DNA of 64,000 nucleotides, taken from the NCBI GenBank assembly GCA_902563305.1, contig CACEWP010000004.1, positions 1 through 64,000 on the forward strand, given 5' to 3'. The notes under the pieces are model-generated. The model had not been told where the DNA came from, did not search any database, and saw only the letters and a list, made by a program, of their open reading frames with translations. This stretch comes from an uncultured Alphaproteobacteria bacterium. Lineage in GTDB: Bacteria; Pseudomonadota; Alphaproteobacteria; Methylaequorales; Methylaequoraceae. Position 1 is the stretch's first letter. Every line of letters starts with the position of its first letter. Position numbers and translations under genes: made by a program. Below are positions 37,952-47,320 of the stretch, in pieces.

Positions 37952-39112
37952 ATGAAGAAGAAAATTACTATTTTTGGATCAACAGGTTCTATAGGAGAAT
38001 CGACCTTAGATATCATTAGACAAAATCCAGATAAATATGAAATCATAGGATTAACAGCCAATACAAATTATAAAAAACTTCTTGAACAAGTTGAGCATTT
38101 TAATCCAAAAGTAGTTTCGATAAATGATAATAATGCTTACATTAAGTTTACTGACCTTAATAATAATAAAAAATTACGCGTTCTGAACGGTAAAAACTGT
38201 CATAAAGAAATTTTAGATTTAAATACTGATCTAGTTGTAGCAGCAATAACCGGTTCAGCAGGATTGATGCCAGTTGTGTCAGCTTTAGAAAAGGGTTTAT
38301 CGATTGCTCTAGCCAATAAAGAGAGTCTTGTTTGTTCAGGATCTCTTGTAACCTCGATTGCAAAAAAAAATAATGCAAAAATTTTACCTGTTGATTCAGA
38401 ACACAATGCAATTTATCAAGTTTTAGATTCAAAAAATAAATCTAAAATTTCCAGATTGATTTTAACAGCATCTGGAGGTCCTTTTTTTAACAAAGATATA
38501 AAAGAATTAGATGATATTTTACCTGAAGAGGCAATAAAACATCCAAATTGGTCTATGGGAAAAAAAATATCAATTGATTCAGCAACAATGATGAATAAAG
38601 GACTTGAATTAATTGAAGCATACTATTTATTTGATATTTCTCACAAAAATATTGATGTTATTATACATCCTGAATCAATAATACATTCTTGTGTTGAATA
38701 TATGGATGGTTCAATGTTATCTCAAATGGGTACTCCAGATATGAGAACACCAATTTCATACACTTTAGCATATCCAGAAAGAATAAAAACAAATGTCAAG
38801 AGACTTGATTTATGTGAAATAAAGCAATTAAATTTTTTTAAACCTGATTTAAAAAAATATCCGTCTCTTCGATTAGCATATGAAGCTCTTGAAATTGGAA
38901 AAAGTGCACCAACAATTTTAAATGCTGCAAATGAAGTTGCTGTTGAATCTTTTTTAAATCAAGGGATTAAATTCCTCTCAATTTCAAAAGTTGTTGAAAA
39001 AACTTTAAATAAGGCTTCATTTTGCAACGTCAATAGTATAAAAGATGTAATTGAAATAGATAAAGAATCTAGAAAATTAACATTAGATATAATTAAACAC
39101 GGTTCCTATTAA
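37952..39112 (+). CDS. dxr: 1-deoxy-D-xylulose 5-phosphate reductoisomerase
   Basis: Second step of the MEP isoprenoid pathway, NADPH-dependent. FGSTGSIGESTLDI is the NADPH loop, ALANKESLVCSG and PVDSEHNAIYQ hold metal ligands and substrate contacts, and MNKGLELIEAYYLF supplies further active-site residues. It has 386 residues. It feeds UppS, encoded two genes upstream. It starts 7 bases after cdsA. Confidence 0.97.
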   Translation: MKKKITIFGSTGSIGESTLDIIRQNPDKYEIIGLTANTNYKKLLEQVEHFNPKVVSINDNNAYIKFTDLNNNKKLRVLNGKNCHKEILDLNTDLVVAAITGSAGLMPVVSALEKGLSIALANKESLVCSGSLVTSIAKKNNAKILPVDSEHNAIYQVLDSKNKSKISRLILTASGGPFFNKDIKELDDILPEEAIKHPNWSMGKKISIDSATMMNKGLELIEAYYLFDISHKNIDVIIHPESIIHSCVEYMDGSMLSQMGTPDMRTPISYTLAYPERIKTNVKRLDLCEIKQLNFFKPDLKKYPSLRLAYEALEIGKSAPTILNAANEVAVESFLNQGIKFLSISKVVEKTLNKASFCNVNSIKDVIEIDKESRKLTLDIIKHGSY

Positions 39113-39123
39113 TCAGAATTATA

Positions 39124-40173
39124 ATGATTGAAATTCTTTTAAATAACATTGTTCCTTTTATTGTTATTTTGACCATACTTGTTTTTATTCATGAACTTGG
39201 ACATTATGTAGTAGCAAAAAGAAATGGAGTGAAAGTTGAGGTTTTCTCAGTTGGTTTTGGAAAAGAATTATTCGGATATACTGATAAATCACAAACCAGA
39301 TGGAAATTTTCATTAATTCCATTGGGTGGCTATGTAAAGATGCATGGAGATCTTGATGAAGCAAGTACTAAAAAGGATGAATCTAATGAGATTATACCCG
39401 ATAAATCATTTCATGAAAAAACAATTTCTCAGAGATCAATGATATTATTTGCTGGCCCTGCTGCTAATTTTATTTTTTCTTTTGTCCTTTTGGTTTTTAT
39501 AAACATTTTTTTTGGAACATCAATTGACAAACCAATTATAAGCTTCGTAGAGGAAAACAAACCTGCATATAATTCAGGATTAAAAGAAGGAGATTTGATT
39601 CTAGAGATTGATGGTAACAAGATTAAAAAATTTTCAGAAATAAAGCAATTTATTCGTAAAAAAAATGATAGTTATATTAATTTGACATATAGCAGAGATG
39701 GTAAAGTTTATGATACCAATGTAGATGTTTTAGACAATCTAATAGGTATAAGAGGTTCAATAGAAAATAAAAAATTGAAATTTTTAGAATCCTGTAAAGA
39801 ATCTTTATTTCAATTAATTTACTATTCAAAAGCTACTTTAATTGGAATTTTTGAAATAATTACAGGTAATCGAAATACTGATGAACTTGGTGGTCCTATC
39901 AGAATTGCAGAATTATCTGGTGACTTTTGGAGTAAAGGTCTTCATAGTACATTATGGTTTATGATGATAATATCCTTAAACCTTGGTTTGATAAATTTAT
40001 TTCCAATCCCAATGTTGGATGGTGGACATTTACTTCTTAATTTTATTGAATTTGTAAATAGAGGTCCACTTAAAAAGAAATACCTTGAGATCGCTCACAC
40101 TTTCGGTTTTTTTGTGCTTATCTCATTAATGATTTTTGCAACTTATAATGATATTTTAAGATTTTTTAAGTAG
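39124..40173 (+). CDS. rseP: RIP metalloprotease RseP (site-2 protease)
   Basis: Intramembrane zinc protease, known for cleaving anti-sigma factors or signal-peptide remnants. HELGH at residues 23-27 is the zinc motif in the first helix, FSLIPLGGYVKM follows, a single PDZ domain lies at about 135-210, and NLFPIPMLDGGHLL is the third active-site segment. It has 349 residues and four membrane helices. It precedes bamA, as in most proteobacteria. Confidence 0.95.
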   Translation: MIEILLNNIVPFIVILTILVFIHELGHYVVAKRNGVKVEVFSVGFGKELFGYTDKSQTRWKFSLIPLGGYVKMHGDLDEASTKKDESNEIIPDKSFHEKTISQRSMILFAGPAANFIFSFVLLVFINIFFGTSIDKPIISFVEENKPAYNSGLKEGDLILEIDGNKIKKFSEIKQFIRKKNDSYINLTYSRDGKVYDTNVDVLDNLIGIRGSIENKKLKFLESCKESLFQLIYYSKATLIGIFEIITGNRNTDELGGPIRIAELSGDFWSKGLHSTLWFMMIISLNLGLINLFPIPMLDGGHLLLNFIEFVNRGPLKKKYLEIAHTFGFFVLISLMIFATYNDILRFFK

Positions 40174-40179
40174 GTGTAA

Positions 40180-42531
40180 GTGAATTTTAATATACAAATT
40201 TCTTGTTTTTTTTTTACTGTCACATTTTTTTTTATTGTTTTAAGTCATGCGCAAGAAAATTCTCCTGCAAGTCCATCATCTAGCTATAATAATGAATACA
40301 ATGGAAATCAAAAATTAATAAAAGAAGATAAAAAAATAATACTTCCAAAAAGATCTCAGATTGTTGTAAAGGGTAACAGTCGGTTAGATTCTTCAGTTGT
40401 AATTAGAGACTCATTGATTGATATTAACAACACTAAACCAAAAGACTTAAGTATTGCAATTAAAAATTTATACAAAACTGGATATTATGAGAATGTTAAT
40501 ATTTTTAAAAATGACAATATAATTTTTATTAACGTGAAAGAAAATCCTTTGATAGACAGAATTTCAGTTGAGGGAAATACAGAAATATCTGATGAGATTA
40601 TTTTAAGCGAACTTGAATCTAAAACTAGAAATGTTTATTCAACTGATATTATTAAAAATGATGTAAGAAAGATTCAATCAATATACAAAAGATCTGGATA
40701 CTTTTCTACTTTTGTTGAGCCCAAGTATATAAGATTAAATCAGAATAGAGTAAATCTTGTCTTTGAGGTATTTGAGGGCAAAGAAGCTTCTATAAAGAAA
40801 ATTAACTTTTTGAATAATAAAGTATTCTCAGACTCAACTTTAAGAGATGTAATATCATCATCGGAATTTAGATGGTATGAATTTTGGGGTTCAAATGACA
40901 GGTTTGATAGAGACAGAGTAAATTATGATAAAGATTTATTAAAGGAATATTATTATAAGAATGGTTATATTGATTTCGAAGTTATTTCAGCAAATTCAAG
41001 TTTAGTTAAAAATAAAAAGGATTTTATTGTTAATTTTAATCTATCAGAAGGTAAGAGGTATAAGATAAATAGTGTAAAAGTTCTGTCTTCTATAAGAAAG
41101 TTGTCTGATAAGAAACTTTCCTCACTTTTAGAAATTGAGTCTGGCGATTGGTACAGTACTGACGAAATAGATAAATCAATAAAAAACATTAATGAAAAAA
41201 CATCAGAAATTGGTTATGCATTTGTTGAAGTGATTCCAAGAATTACAAAAAATAAAAATAATAGTGTAAATATAGTTTTTAATATCGATCAGGGTTCCAA
41301 AATTTATGTAGATAGAATAAATATCAAAGGGAATATAAAAACAGAAGATAATATTATAAGAAGAGAAATTGAGTTAGCTGAAGGTGATCCATTTAATTCT
41401 CTAAAACTCAGACAAAGTGAAAAAAATGTTAGGACAATGGGACTTTTTGAGAACGTCGAGTTTAAAATTGATGAATTAACTGGAACAAATAAGTCTTCAA
41501 TTGATGTTGAGGTAACAGAACGTTCAACAGGAGAGTTTTCTGTTGGAGCGGGTTTTTCTTCATTGGACGGTGCTTTAGGTAATATTGGAGTTAGGGAGTC
41601 TAATGTTTTTGGACAAGCTAAAGAATTAGCATTGCAGCTCGGACTTTCAACAAGAAGGTCCTCAATAGATCTAAGTTATACAGATCCATATATTTTCGAT
41701 TCTGATATTGCAGCAGGTATTGATATTTTCAATGTTAGAAGAAATAATAAGAGTTATAGTGGTTATAAACACAACATAATTGGATTTAAATTAAGGGCGG
41801 GATATGAGCTCTTTGACAATTTTAGGCATATTTCTAGTTATACTTTGAAAAGAGACAAAATACACGACATTGACAATTCAACATCTCTTTTTATCAGGGA
41901 ACAACAAGGAAAAAGAACAAATTCAATTATAGGTCAGGCATTTCAGTATGATAAATTAAATGACAGGTTAAATCCAACTGATGGATATAGGATCCGACTA
42001 GATTTAGATTATTATGGTTTGCTCGGTGATTCTGAACATTTCTCAAGTGAATTAAAGATTGCAAACTTTTATAGAATTTCTGATGGTGGAGGAGTATATC
42101 TTGGTTCCTTTTTAGAGGGTGGATATATTGCTTCAATTAAAGATATAAAAATTAATGACAGATTCTTTTTGAATGGTGACAGATTGAGAGGATTTAAAAA
42201 TTTAGGTATTGGACCAAGAGATATATCAACGGGCGATGCCTTGGGAGGGGAGATTTATTATTTAGCTAGAAATGAACTTAATTTTCCATTAGGTTTGCCG
42301 GATGAACTAGGTGTTAGTGGTCTGGCTTTCGTTGATATAGGTACAATCTTTAATACGAATTCATCAAGTTCATTAGTTGAAGATGAAAGTTCCTTAAGAG
42401 CTTCAGCTGGTATTGGATTAACATGGATTTCGCCTTTTGGTCCTGTTAAATTTTTTCTAACAAAAGCAATTTTAAAAGAAAATTATGATAAAAAAGAGAT
42501 TTTTAGATTTAGTTTTGGTACAACATATTAG
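40180..42531 (+). CDS. bamA: Outer membrane protein assembly factor BamA
   Basis: Core of the machinery that inserts beta-barrel proteins into the outer membrane. It has a signal peptide to about residue 24 (SHA-QE), five POTRA domains (about 40-430) and a surface-antigen barrel to the C-terminus, which ends in an aromatic residue (FSFGTTY). The VRGFxG-type loop appears here as RLRGFKNLGIG. It has 783 residues. The start is GTG. skp follows after 18 bases. Confidence 0.95.
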   Translation: MNFNIQISCFFFTVTFFFIVLSHAQENSPASPSSSYNNEYNGNQKLIKEDKKIILPKRSQIVVKGNSRLDSSVVIRDSLIDINNTKPKDLSIAIKNLYKTGYYENVNIFKNDNIIFINVKENPLIDRISVEGNTEISDEIILSELESKTRNVYSTDIIKNDVRKIQSIYKRSGYFSTFVEPKYIRLNQNRVNLVFEVFEGKEASIKKINFLNNKVFSDSTLRDVISSSEFRWYEFWGSNDRFDRDRVNYDKDLLKEYYYKNGYIDFEVISANSSLVKNKKDFIVNFNLSEGKRYKINSVKVLSSIRKLSDKKLSSLLEIESGDWYSTDEIDKSIKNINEKTSEIGYAFVEVIPRITKNKNNSVNIVFNIDQGSKIYVDRINIKGNIKTEDNIIRREIELAEGDPFNSLKLRQSEKNVRTMGLFENVEFKIDELTGTNKSSIDVEVTERSTGEFSVGAGFSSLDGALGNIGVRESNVFGQAKELALQLGLSTRRSSIDLSYTDPYIFDSDIAAGIDIFNVRRNNKSYSGYKHNIIGFKLRAGYELFDNFRHISSYTLKRDKIHDIDNSTSLFIREQQGKRTNSIIGQAFQYDKLNDRLNPTDGYRIRLDLDYYGLLGDSEHFSSELKIANFYRISDGGGVYLGSFLEGGYIASIKDIKINDRFFLNGDRLRGFKNLGIGPRDISTGDALGGEIYYLARNELNFPLGLPDELGVSGLAFVDIGTIFNTNSSSSLVEDESSLRASAGIGLTWISPFGPVKFFLTKAILKENYDKKEIFRFSFGTTY

Positions 42532-42549
42532 ATATTTATAAGGAGTGAT

Positions 42550-43110
42550 ATGATAAATTTTTTAATAATAATCAGTTTAATGCTATTTACGTATGATATT
42601 AATGCACAAGAAGTTAAAGAACCAAGCAACAATAAAATTACGAGTTCTACCTCGAGTATAGGTGTCGTTGATATGAAAAAAATCCTCGCACAATCTAAAG
42701 CCTACCAGAGTTTGGTTGATCAATTTGAAGATGTAAGAAGAAAACATAGAAATAAATTTACTAAACAAGAGGATATTATTAGAGATGAGGAGAGTGAACT
42801 TCTAAAGCAAAAAAATATTTTGTCTAAAGAAGCATATGCTGAAAAAGTAAAAGTTCTAGGAAAAAAAATTAATGAGTTAAAATCAAAACAAGCTAATGAT
42901 GCTAAAAAATTTGAGATTTCATTTGAGAAGTCTACCAATAAAATTCAAGGTGCTCTTGTAGATGTTTTGTCAGTTATAGCTAGTAAAAGGAACTTAAATT
43001 TAGTCTTAGCAAAAAGCCAAGTAATACTAGTTGGAAAAGACATAGATCTTACTGATGATGCTATTGCTGAATTGAACAAAGTATTACCTAAAATTTCACT
43101 AGACAAGTAA
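42550..43110 (+). CDS. skp: Periplasmic chaperone Skp/OmpH family
   Basis: Holds unfolded outer-membrane proteins in the periplasm on the way to BamA. The signal peptide covers residues 1-19 (cleavage near INA-QE). The SIGVVDMKKIL beginning is typical, followed by a long charged coiled-coil (about 60-135) and a C-terminal strand region. It has 186 residues. A good AAGGAG (about 42540) precedes the ATG. The order bamA-skp-lpxD-fabZ-lpxA is standard. Confidence 0.92.
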   Translation: MINFLIIISLMLFTYDINAQEVKEPSNNKITSSTSSIGVVDMKKILAQSKAYQSLVDQFEDVRRKHRNKFTKQEDIIRDEESELLKQKNILSKEAYAEKVKVLGKKINELKSKQANDAKKFEISFEKSTNKIQGALVDVLSVIASKRNLNLVLAKSQVILVGKDIDLTDDAIAELNKVLPKISLDK

Positions 43111-43127
43111 TTAATGGAACTTTTCAG

Positions 43128-44132
43128 TTGGTTGATAATTCATTTTACAATAATAAAGGACCCTTTAGCTTAAGTGAGTTAGCTAACATAATCGGATGTG
43201 ATTGCCTTGGTGATAAAAATAAATTGATATATGATCTTGCTGTGGTTGAAGAAGCTAAAAGCAATGAAATTTGTTTTATAACCCAAAAATATAAAAATTT
43301 ATATAAAAGTTCGAAGGCGGGTGCTTTTATTATCAGTAAAGGTATTATTTCCAAAGACAACAAAAATAAACTTGTTTCTGAAAATCCACATTTTGATATG
43401 GCGAAAGTGGCATCCGCATTCTATCCAGATTCAGACTATCCAAAATTTTTCTTCAGTAAGACAGACCAAAAAACTAAACTAGATAAAACCATTAGAGTTT
43501 CTGAAAATTCTTTCATACATAAAAATGCTTCAATTGGCAATAATTCTGAAATAGGATTAAATAGTGTTATTGGTCCGGGAGTCACTATAGGAAAAAATTG
43601 TCTTATTGGCGATAATGTATCAATTTATTTTTCTAAAATAGGTGATAATGTTAAAATATATCAAGGTGTCAAGCTAGGAAGTGAGGGTTTTGGCTTTATA
43701 ATGAACAAAGATGAATTTAAAAAAATACCTCAGTTAGGAAGAGTGATAGTTGGAAATAATGTTGAAATTGGTGCCAATTCTACTGTCGATAGGGGATCAA
43801 TTGGTGATACGATCATCGATGATTATTGTATGATTGACAATATTGTTCATCTAGGCCATAACGTTAAATTAGGCAAAAGGTGTATAATTGCTGCTATGTC
43901 AGGAATTTCAGGTAGTACAACAATTGGAGATAACGTAATGATAGGGGGACAAGTAGGCATCAGCGGTCACTTAAAAATCGGTAATAATGTAAGAATTGCT
44001 GCTAAAACCGGTGTTATGAAAAATATTGAAGACAATAATGTAATAGCAGGCTACCCTTCTGAAAAAATATTAGATTGGCATAGAAATACAATCATCCTAA
44101 AAAATCTTAGAAAAAATGATAAAAAAGACTGA
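43128..44132 (+). CDS. lpxD: UDP-3-O-(3-hydroxyacyl)glucosamine N-acyltransferase
   Basis: Third step of lipid A synthesis. It has an N-terminal uridine-binding domain (about 1-110), then a left-handed parallel beta-helix of hexapeptide repeats, with the catalytic His region NIVHLGHNVKLG. It has 334 residues. The start is TTG; an ATG at 43114 is out of frame. It overlaps fabZ by 17 bases. Confidence 0.95.
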   Translation: MVDNSFYNNKGPFSLSELANIIGCDCLGDKNKLIYDLAVVEEAKSNEICFITQKYKNLYKSSKAGAFIISKGIISKDNKNKLVSENPHFDMAKVASAFYPDSDYPKFFFSKTDQKTKLDKTIRVSENSFIHKNASIGNNSEIGLNSVIGPGVTIGKNCLIGDNVSIYFSKIGDNVKIYQGVKLGSEGFGFIMNKDEFKKIPQLGRVIVGNNVEIGANSTVDRGSIGDTIIDDYCMIDNIVHLGHNVKLGKRCIIAAMSGISGSTTIGDNVMIGGQVGISGHLKIGNNVRIAAKTGVMKNIEDNNVIAGYPSEKILDWHRNTIILKNLRKNDKKD

Positions 44133-44568
44133 ACTAAATATTGAGGATATAAAAAGGTTAATACCTCATAGATACCCTTTTCTTTTAATTGATAAGTTAG
44201 TTGATATTATTCCTGGTGAAAGTGCTGTAGGTGTTAAAAATGTAACTTTTAATGAGAATTTTTTCCAAGGTCATTTTGATTCAATGTCTGTAATGCCAGG
44301 AGCATTAATTATTGAATCTATGGCTCAATCTGCTGGTACACTAGTAATGCATAGTCTTAAAAAAAATCAAGAGAATATCTCAGTTTATTTATTAACTGTC
44401 GATAAAGCAAAATTTAGAAAACCAGTCTGTCCAGGTGATACTTTGTTACATAAAGTAATAAAAAAACAAAATATTAAGAATATATGGAAATTTAAATGTA
44501 ATTCATTTGTTAACAAAGAATTGGTTGCAGAAGCTGAGGTATCAGCAATTATTAATTCTGAGGGTTAA
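44116..44568 (+). CDS. fabZ: 3-hydroxyacyl-[acyl-carrier-protein] dehydratase FabZ
   Basis: Dehydrates 3-hydroxyacyl-ACP in fatty acid elongation and competes with LpxA/LpxD for the same substrates. IPHRYPFLLID, His53 in GHFDSMSVMPG and Glu67 in ALIIESMAQ mark the hot-dog-fold active site. It has 150 residues. Its ATG lies inside lpxD. A 63-base gap with a probable promoter separates it from lpxA. Confidence 0.96.
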   Translation: MIKKTELNIEDIKRLIPHRYPFLLIDKLVDIIPGESAVGVKNVTFNENFFQGHFDSMSVMPGALIIESMAQSAGTLVMHSLKKNQENISVYLLTVDKAKFRKPVCPGDTLLHKVIKKQNIKNIWKFKCNSFVNKELVAEAEVSAIINSEG

Positions 44569-44597
44569 ATCTGTAATATTTTGTAATTATTTATTAT

Positions 44598-44626
44598 TTG
44601 TCCTTGTTATAATATTAATCTATAAA
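44598..44626 (+). promoter_or_regulatory. Predicted lpxA promoter
   Basis: TTGTCC (44598-44603), 17 bases, TATAAA (44621-44626). A perfect TATAAT at 44608-44613 is an alternative -10 without a good -35. The first choice predicts a start at the ATG (44632), the second a leader of about 12 bases. This is the only gap over 20 bases between rpsB and lpxI. Confidence 0.4.
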
Positions 44627-44631
44627 ATATT

Positions 44632-45408
44632 ATGAATTCTCGATCAATTATTCACAAAGATTCTAAAATTGGTAAAAATGTTGAGATAGGTTCGTTTTGC
44701 TCTATCGGTTCTAACGTTTCTATAGATGACAACTGCAAAATTCACAGTAATGTAGTGATTAATGGAAATGTGACAATAAAAAAAAATGTTGAAATTTTTC
44801 CTTTCGTATCGATTGGTTCAATACCACAAGATTTAAAGTATAAAGGTGAGAAAACAAAAATAATTATTGGAGAAAATTGTAAAATTAGAGAATATGTAAC
44901 TGTTAATTTAGGAACAAAGGGTGGAGGTGGTGTCACTAAGGTAGGCAAGAATTGTCTTTTAATGATTGGAACTCATATTGCCCACGATTGCATAATAGGA
45001 GATAATGTTATTTTTGCTAACCATTCCACCTTAGCAGGACATGTAATCATAGAAAATAATGTTGTTGTAGGTGCATTAAGTGCAATACATCAATTCAGTA
45101 GAATAGGAGAAGGATCAATGATAGGAGGGATGTCAGGGGTTACCGCAGATGTAGCACCATTTTCAACAGTGATGGGAAATAGAGCGAAATTAAGTGGTTT
45201 GAATTTAGTGGGCCTAAAAAGAAGTAGGTTTAAAAAAGTTGAAATTAATGAATTAAGAAAAGTGTTTAAATATATATTTTACAGTAAAGATAAAACATTA
45301 GAAGACAGAGTGAAAAAAATAAAAAATCAGAAAATAAAGTTTTATACAATAAAAAGAATATTGAACTTTCTTGATGGAGAAACACGAAGATCGTTTTGTA
45401 TGCCTTAA
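44632..45408 (+). CDS. lpxA: UDP-N-acetylglucosamine O-acyltransferase
   Basis: First step of lipid A synthesis. It is a hexapeptide-repeat left-handed beta-helix (about 1-190) with a C-terminal helical tail. The catalytic His118 lies in GTHIAHDC. It has 258 residues, normal length. No Shine-Dalgarno is visible. lpxI follows after 7 bases. Confidence 0.96.
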   Translation: MNSRSIIHKDSKIGKNVEIGSFCSIGSNVSIDDNCKIHSNVVINGNVTIKKNVEIFPFVSIGSIPQDLKYKGEKTKIIIGENCKIREYVTVNLGTKGGGGVTKVGKNCLLMIGTHIAHDCIIGDNVIFANHSTLAGHVIIENNVVVGALSAIHQFSRIGEGSMIGGMSGVTADVAPFSTVMGNRAKLSGLNLVGLKRSRFKKVEINELRKVFKYIFYSKDKTLEDRVKKIKNQKIKFYTIKRILNFLDGETRRSFCMP

Positions 45409-45415
45409 TATTAAT

Positions 45416-46228
45416 ATGAAAAAAATTATATTATTAACTGGAGGTGGAACATTACCAGAGGAGGTAATCAGAAGCTTAAAAAGGAAAAAAATAAAATTTT
45501 TTTGTATAATTTTTAAAAATAATCCGGTGTCAAAGTTCATTTTAAATCATGAGTATAAGCTTATAAATTTTGGAAAAATTATCTCAGAATTAAAAATTTT
45601 AAAAAATTCAGGTTTTAAAAAAATATTAATGATTGGAAATTTAAAAAGACCAAATCTAGCGGACATTAAACCAGATATTAATTCTATAAAATTAATACCA
45701 TCATTTACAAATATGCTTCTTAAAGGTGGAGATAATAATTTATTGGCTTTTTGTATTAATCAACTTTCATTACTAGGCTTTGAGGTTCTAGATTTGAGGA
45801 AAATAATTCCTGAAAACTTTTTAAATTTCGGAAACCAAACCAATGTCAGTTTATCAGAAGTTAATATGAATGATATTAAAAAGGGTAAACGTATTTTAGA
45901 TTATATTTCAAAATTTGATATTGGACAATCTATCATTATGAATAAAGGAAATGTTATTGGAATTGAAGCTGCACAAGGGACTGATAATTTAATTAAAGAA
46001 TCTAAAGTTCATTTGAACAAAAATGAAAAATCAATTTTAATTAAACTTGTCAAAGTTAAACAAAATTTAAAAGCAGACTTACCAACAATCGGAATTAAAA
46101 CAGTTAGAAATTGTAGAAAGTCAAATGTAGCAGGAATAGCATATTCAGCAAATAAAACACTTTTTTTAAAAAAACAAAAAATTGTTGAATACTGTAATGA
46201 TAATAATATTTTTCTTTTTGGTGTTTAG
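45416..46228 (+). CDS. lpxI: UDP-2,3-diacylglucosamine pyrophosphatase LpxI
   Basis: Hydrolyses UDP-diacylglucosamine to lipid X, replacing LpxH in alphaproteobacteria. The N-terminal IILLTGGGTLPEEVI, the middle MIGNLKRP with KGGDNNLL, and the C-terminal GIEAAQGTDNLI and LPTIGIKTV are family parts. The ATG at 45416 gives 270 residues; a longer in-frame start at 45371 would overlap lpxA and adds unconserved residues. lpxB begins 2 bases after the stop. Confidence 0.93.
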   Translation: MKKIILLTGGGTLPEEVIRSLKRKKIKFFCIIFKNNPVSKFILNHEYKLINFGKIISELKILKNSGFKKILMIGNLKRPNLADIKPDINSIKLIPSFTNMLLKGGDNNLLAFCINQLSLLGFEVLDLRKIIPENFLNFGNQTNVSLSEVNMNDIKKGKRILDYISKFDIGQSIIMNKGNVIGIEAAQGTDNLIKESKVHLNKNEKSILIKLVKVKQNLKADLPTIGIKTVRNCRKSNVAGIAYSANKTLFLKKQKIVEYCNDNNIFLFGV

Positions 46229-46230
46229 TT

Positions 46231-47319
46231 TTGAGAATAGTAATATTAGCAACAGAACCATCAGGTGATTTTTTAGGTTCAGAACTTATTAAATAATTAA
46301 AAAAAAAAAAAAAAATAAAAATATTCGGAGTTGGTGGAGAATTAATGGAATCTGTTGGAATGAATTCATGGGTTCCGATAACGAAATTTAATGCTATTGG
46401 ATTATATGAGGTAATAATTAGAATTGTAAAGTTTATTAATCTTTTTAATCTTGTTAAAAAAAAAATAATAGATTGTAACCCTGATATTGTTATAACAATA
46501 GATTCTCCAAGCTTTAGTTATAGAATAGTTAAAAAACTTCAGCACTTAAGGAAAAATACTAAATTCATTCACTATGTGGCACCAACAGTTTGGGCTTGGA
46601 AATCATATAGAGCAAAGATTTTTTCTAAACTATACGATAAAATTTTTACATTATTTAAATTTGAACCTAAATATTTCTCTAAATACGGATTAGATACCAA
46701 ATTTGTTGGACATCAAATTTTTTATAAAAAGGTCCCTTTAAGCAATCCTAAAAAGATAATTTCTTTTTTCCCTGGATCTAGAAGCGTAGAAATTAAAAGT
46801 AATATGAGAAAACTTAAAAAAATAATCTTAAGTTCTACAAATATTTTTACTGATTACAATTTTTATATTTTAACTTTTGAACATGAAAAAAAAAATCTAG
46901 AAAAAATAATGGATACAAGGAAGATTAAAGTTATAAGTGATACACAATTAAAACATAAAATTATGCGAAAATCTTGCTTAGCAGTTGCTGCATCTGGCTC
47001 AGTAACACTAGAATTAATAAATTATAAAATTCCAACATTAGTCTTTTATGAGACTCACTGGTTGACAAAAATTTTAATTAAATTTTTTGTAAATGTAAAA
47101 TATGCATCAATAATTAATATATTTTATAACAAAGAAATTATATCAGAATTTTTATTTGAAAGATTTACTCACGATAACATAATTAACTCAATGAAAAATT
47201 TAATTAATAATCATGAATCTAGATTAGAACAAATTAGATATTTTAAAGATTTTTCAAAACAAATGCTTGTTAATCAAAGAAATCCATCAGAAATCATTGT
47301 TAAGAATTTGGATATTTAG
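46231..47319 (+). pseudogene. lpxB: Lipid A disaccharide synthase, interrupted by an in-frame TAA at codon 22
   Basis: Condenses UDP-diacylglucosamine with lipid X. From the TTG at 46231 the frame reads VILATEPSGDFLGSELIK, matching the family N-terminus with its EPSGD motif. TAA follows at 46294-46296. In the same frame comes LKKKKK, then KIFGVGGELMES and a complete body with TVWAWKSYRAK, FVGHQIFYKK and AASGSVTLELI. Without the stop the gene would give 361 residues. The first ATG after the stop is 46345, which would lose the glycine-rich N-terminal loop. A 17-A run (46299-46315) begins three bases after the stop. A single change (for example TCA to TAA) explains it: a sequencing or assembly error, a strain mutation or real decay. 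Essentiality of lpxB makes an error or readthrough worth testing. It faces gltA with 1 base between stops. Confidence 0.85.
46299..46315 (+). repeat. Run of 17 A within lpxB
   Basis: The longest homopolymer I found in the window. It encodes most of the KKKKK stretch of LpxB. Tracts of this length are prone to replication and transcription slippage and to sequencing error. Confidence 0.95.
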
Positions 47320-47320
47320 T

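Noticed and set aside
45371..45415. Longer in-frame start for lpxI
   Set aside because: The extra 15 residues lie over the 3' end of lpxA; KIILLTGGGTLPEE starts correctly from 45416.
46294..46296. TAA reassigned as a sense codon
   Set aside because: TAA ends many intact genes here (for example tig, clpP, nuoC and nuoN) at family-typical lengths.
46290..46320. Programmed frameshift or slippage at the 17-A run as the way around the lpxB stop
   Set aside because: The stop lies upstream of the A run, and both halves of LpxB are already in the same frame, so slippage in the run cannot bypass it.
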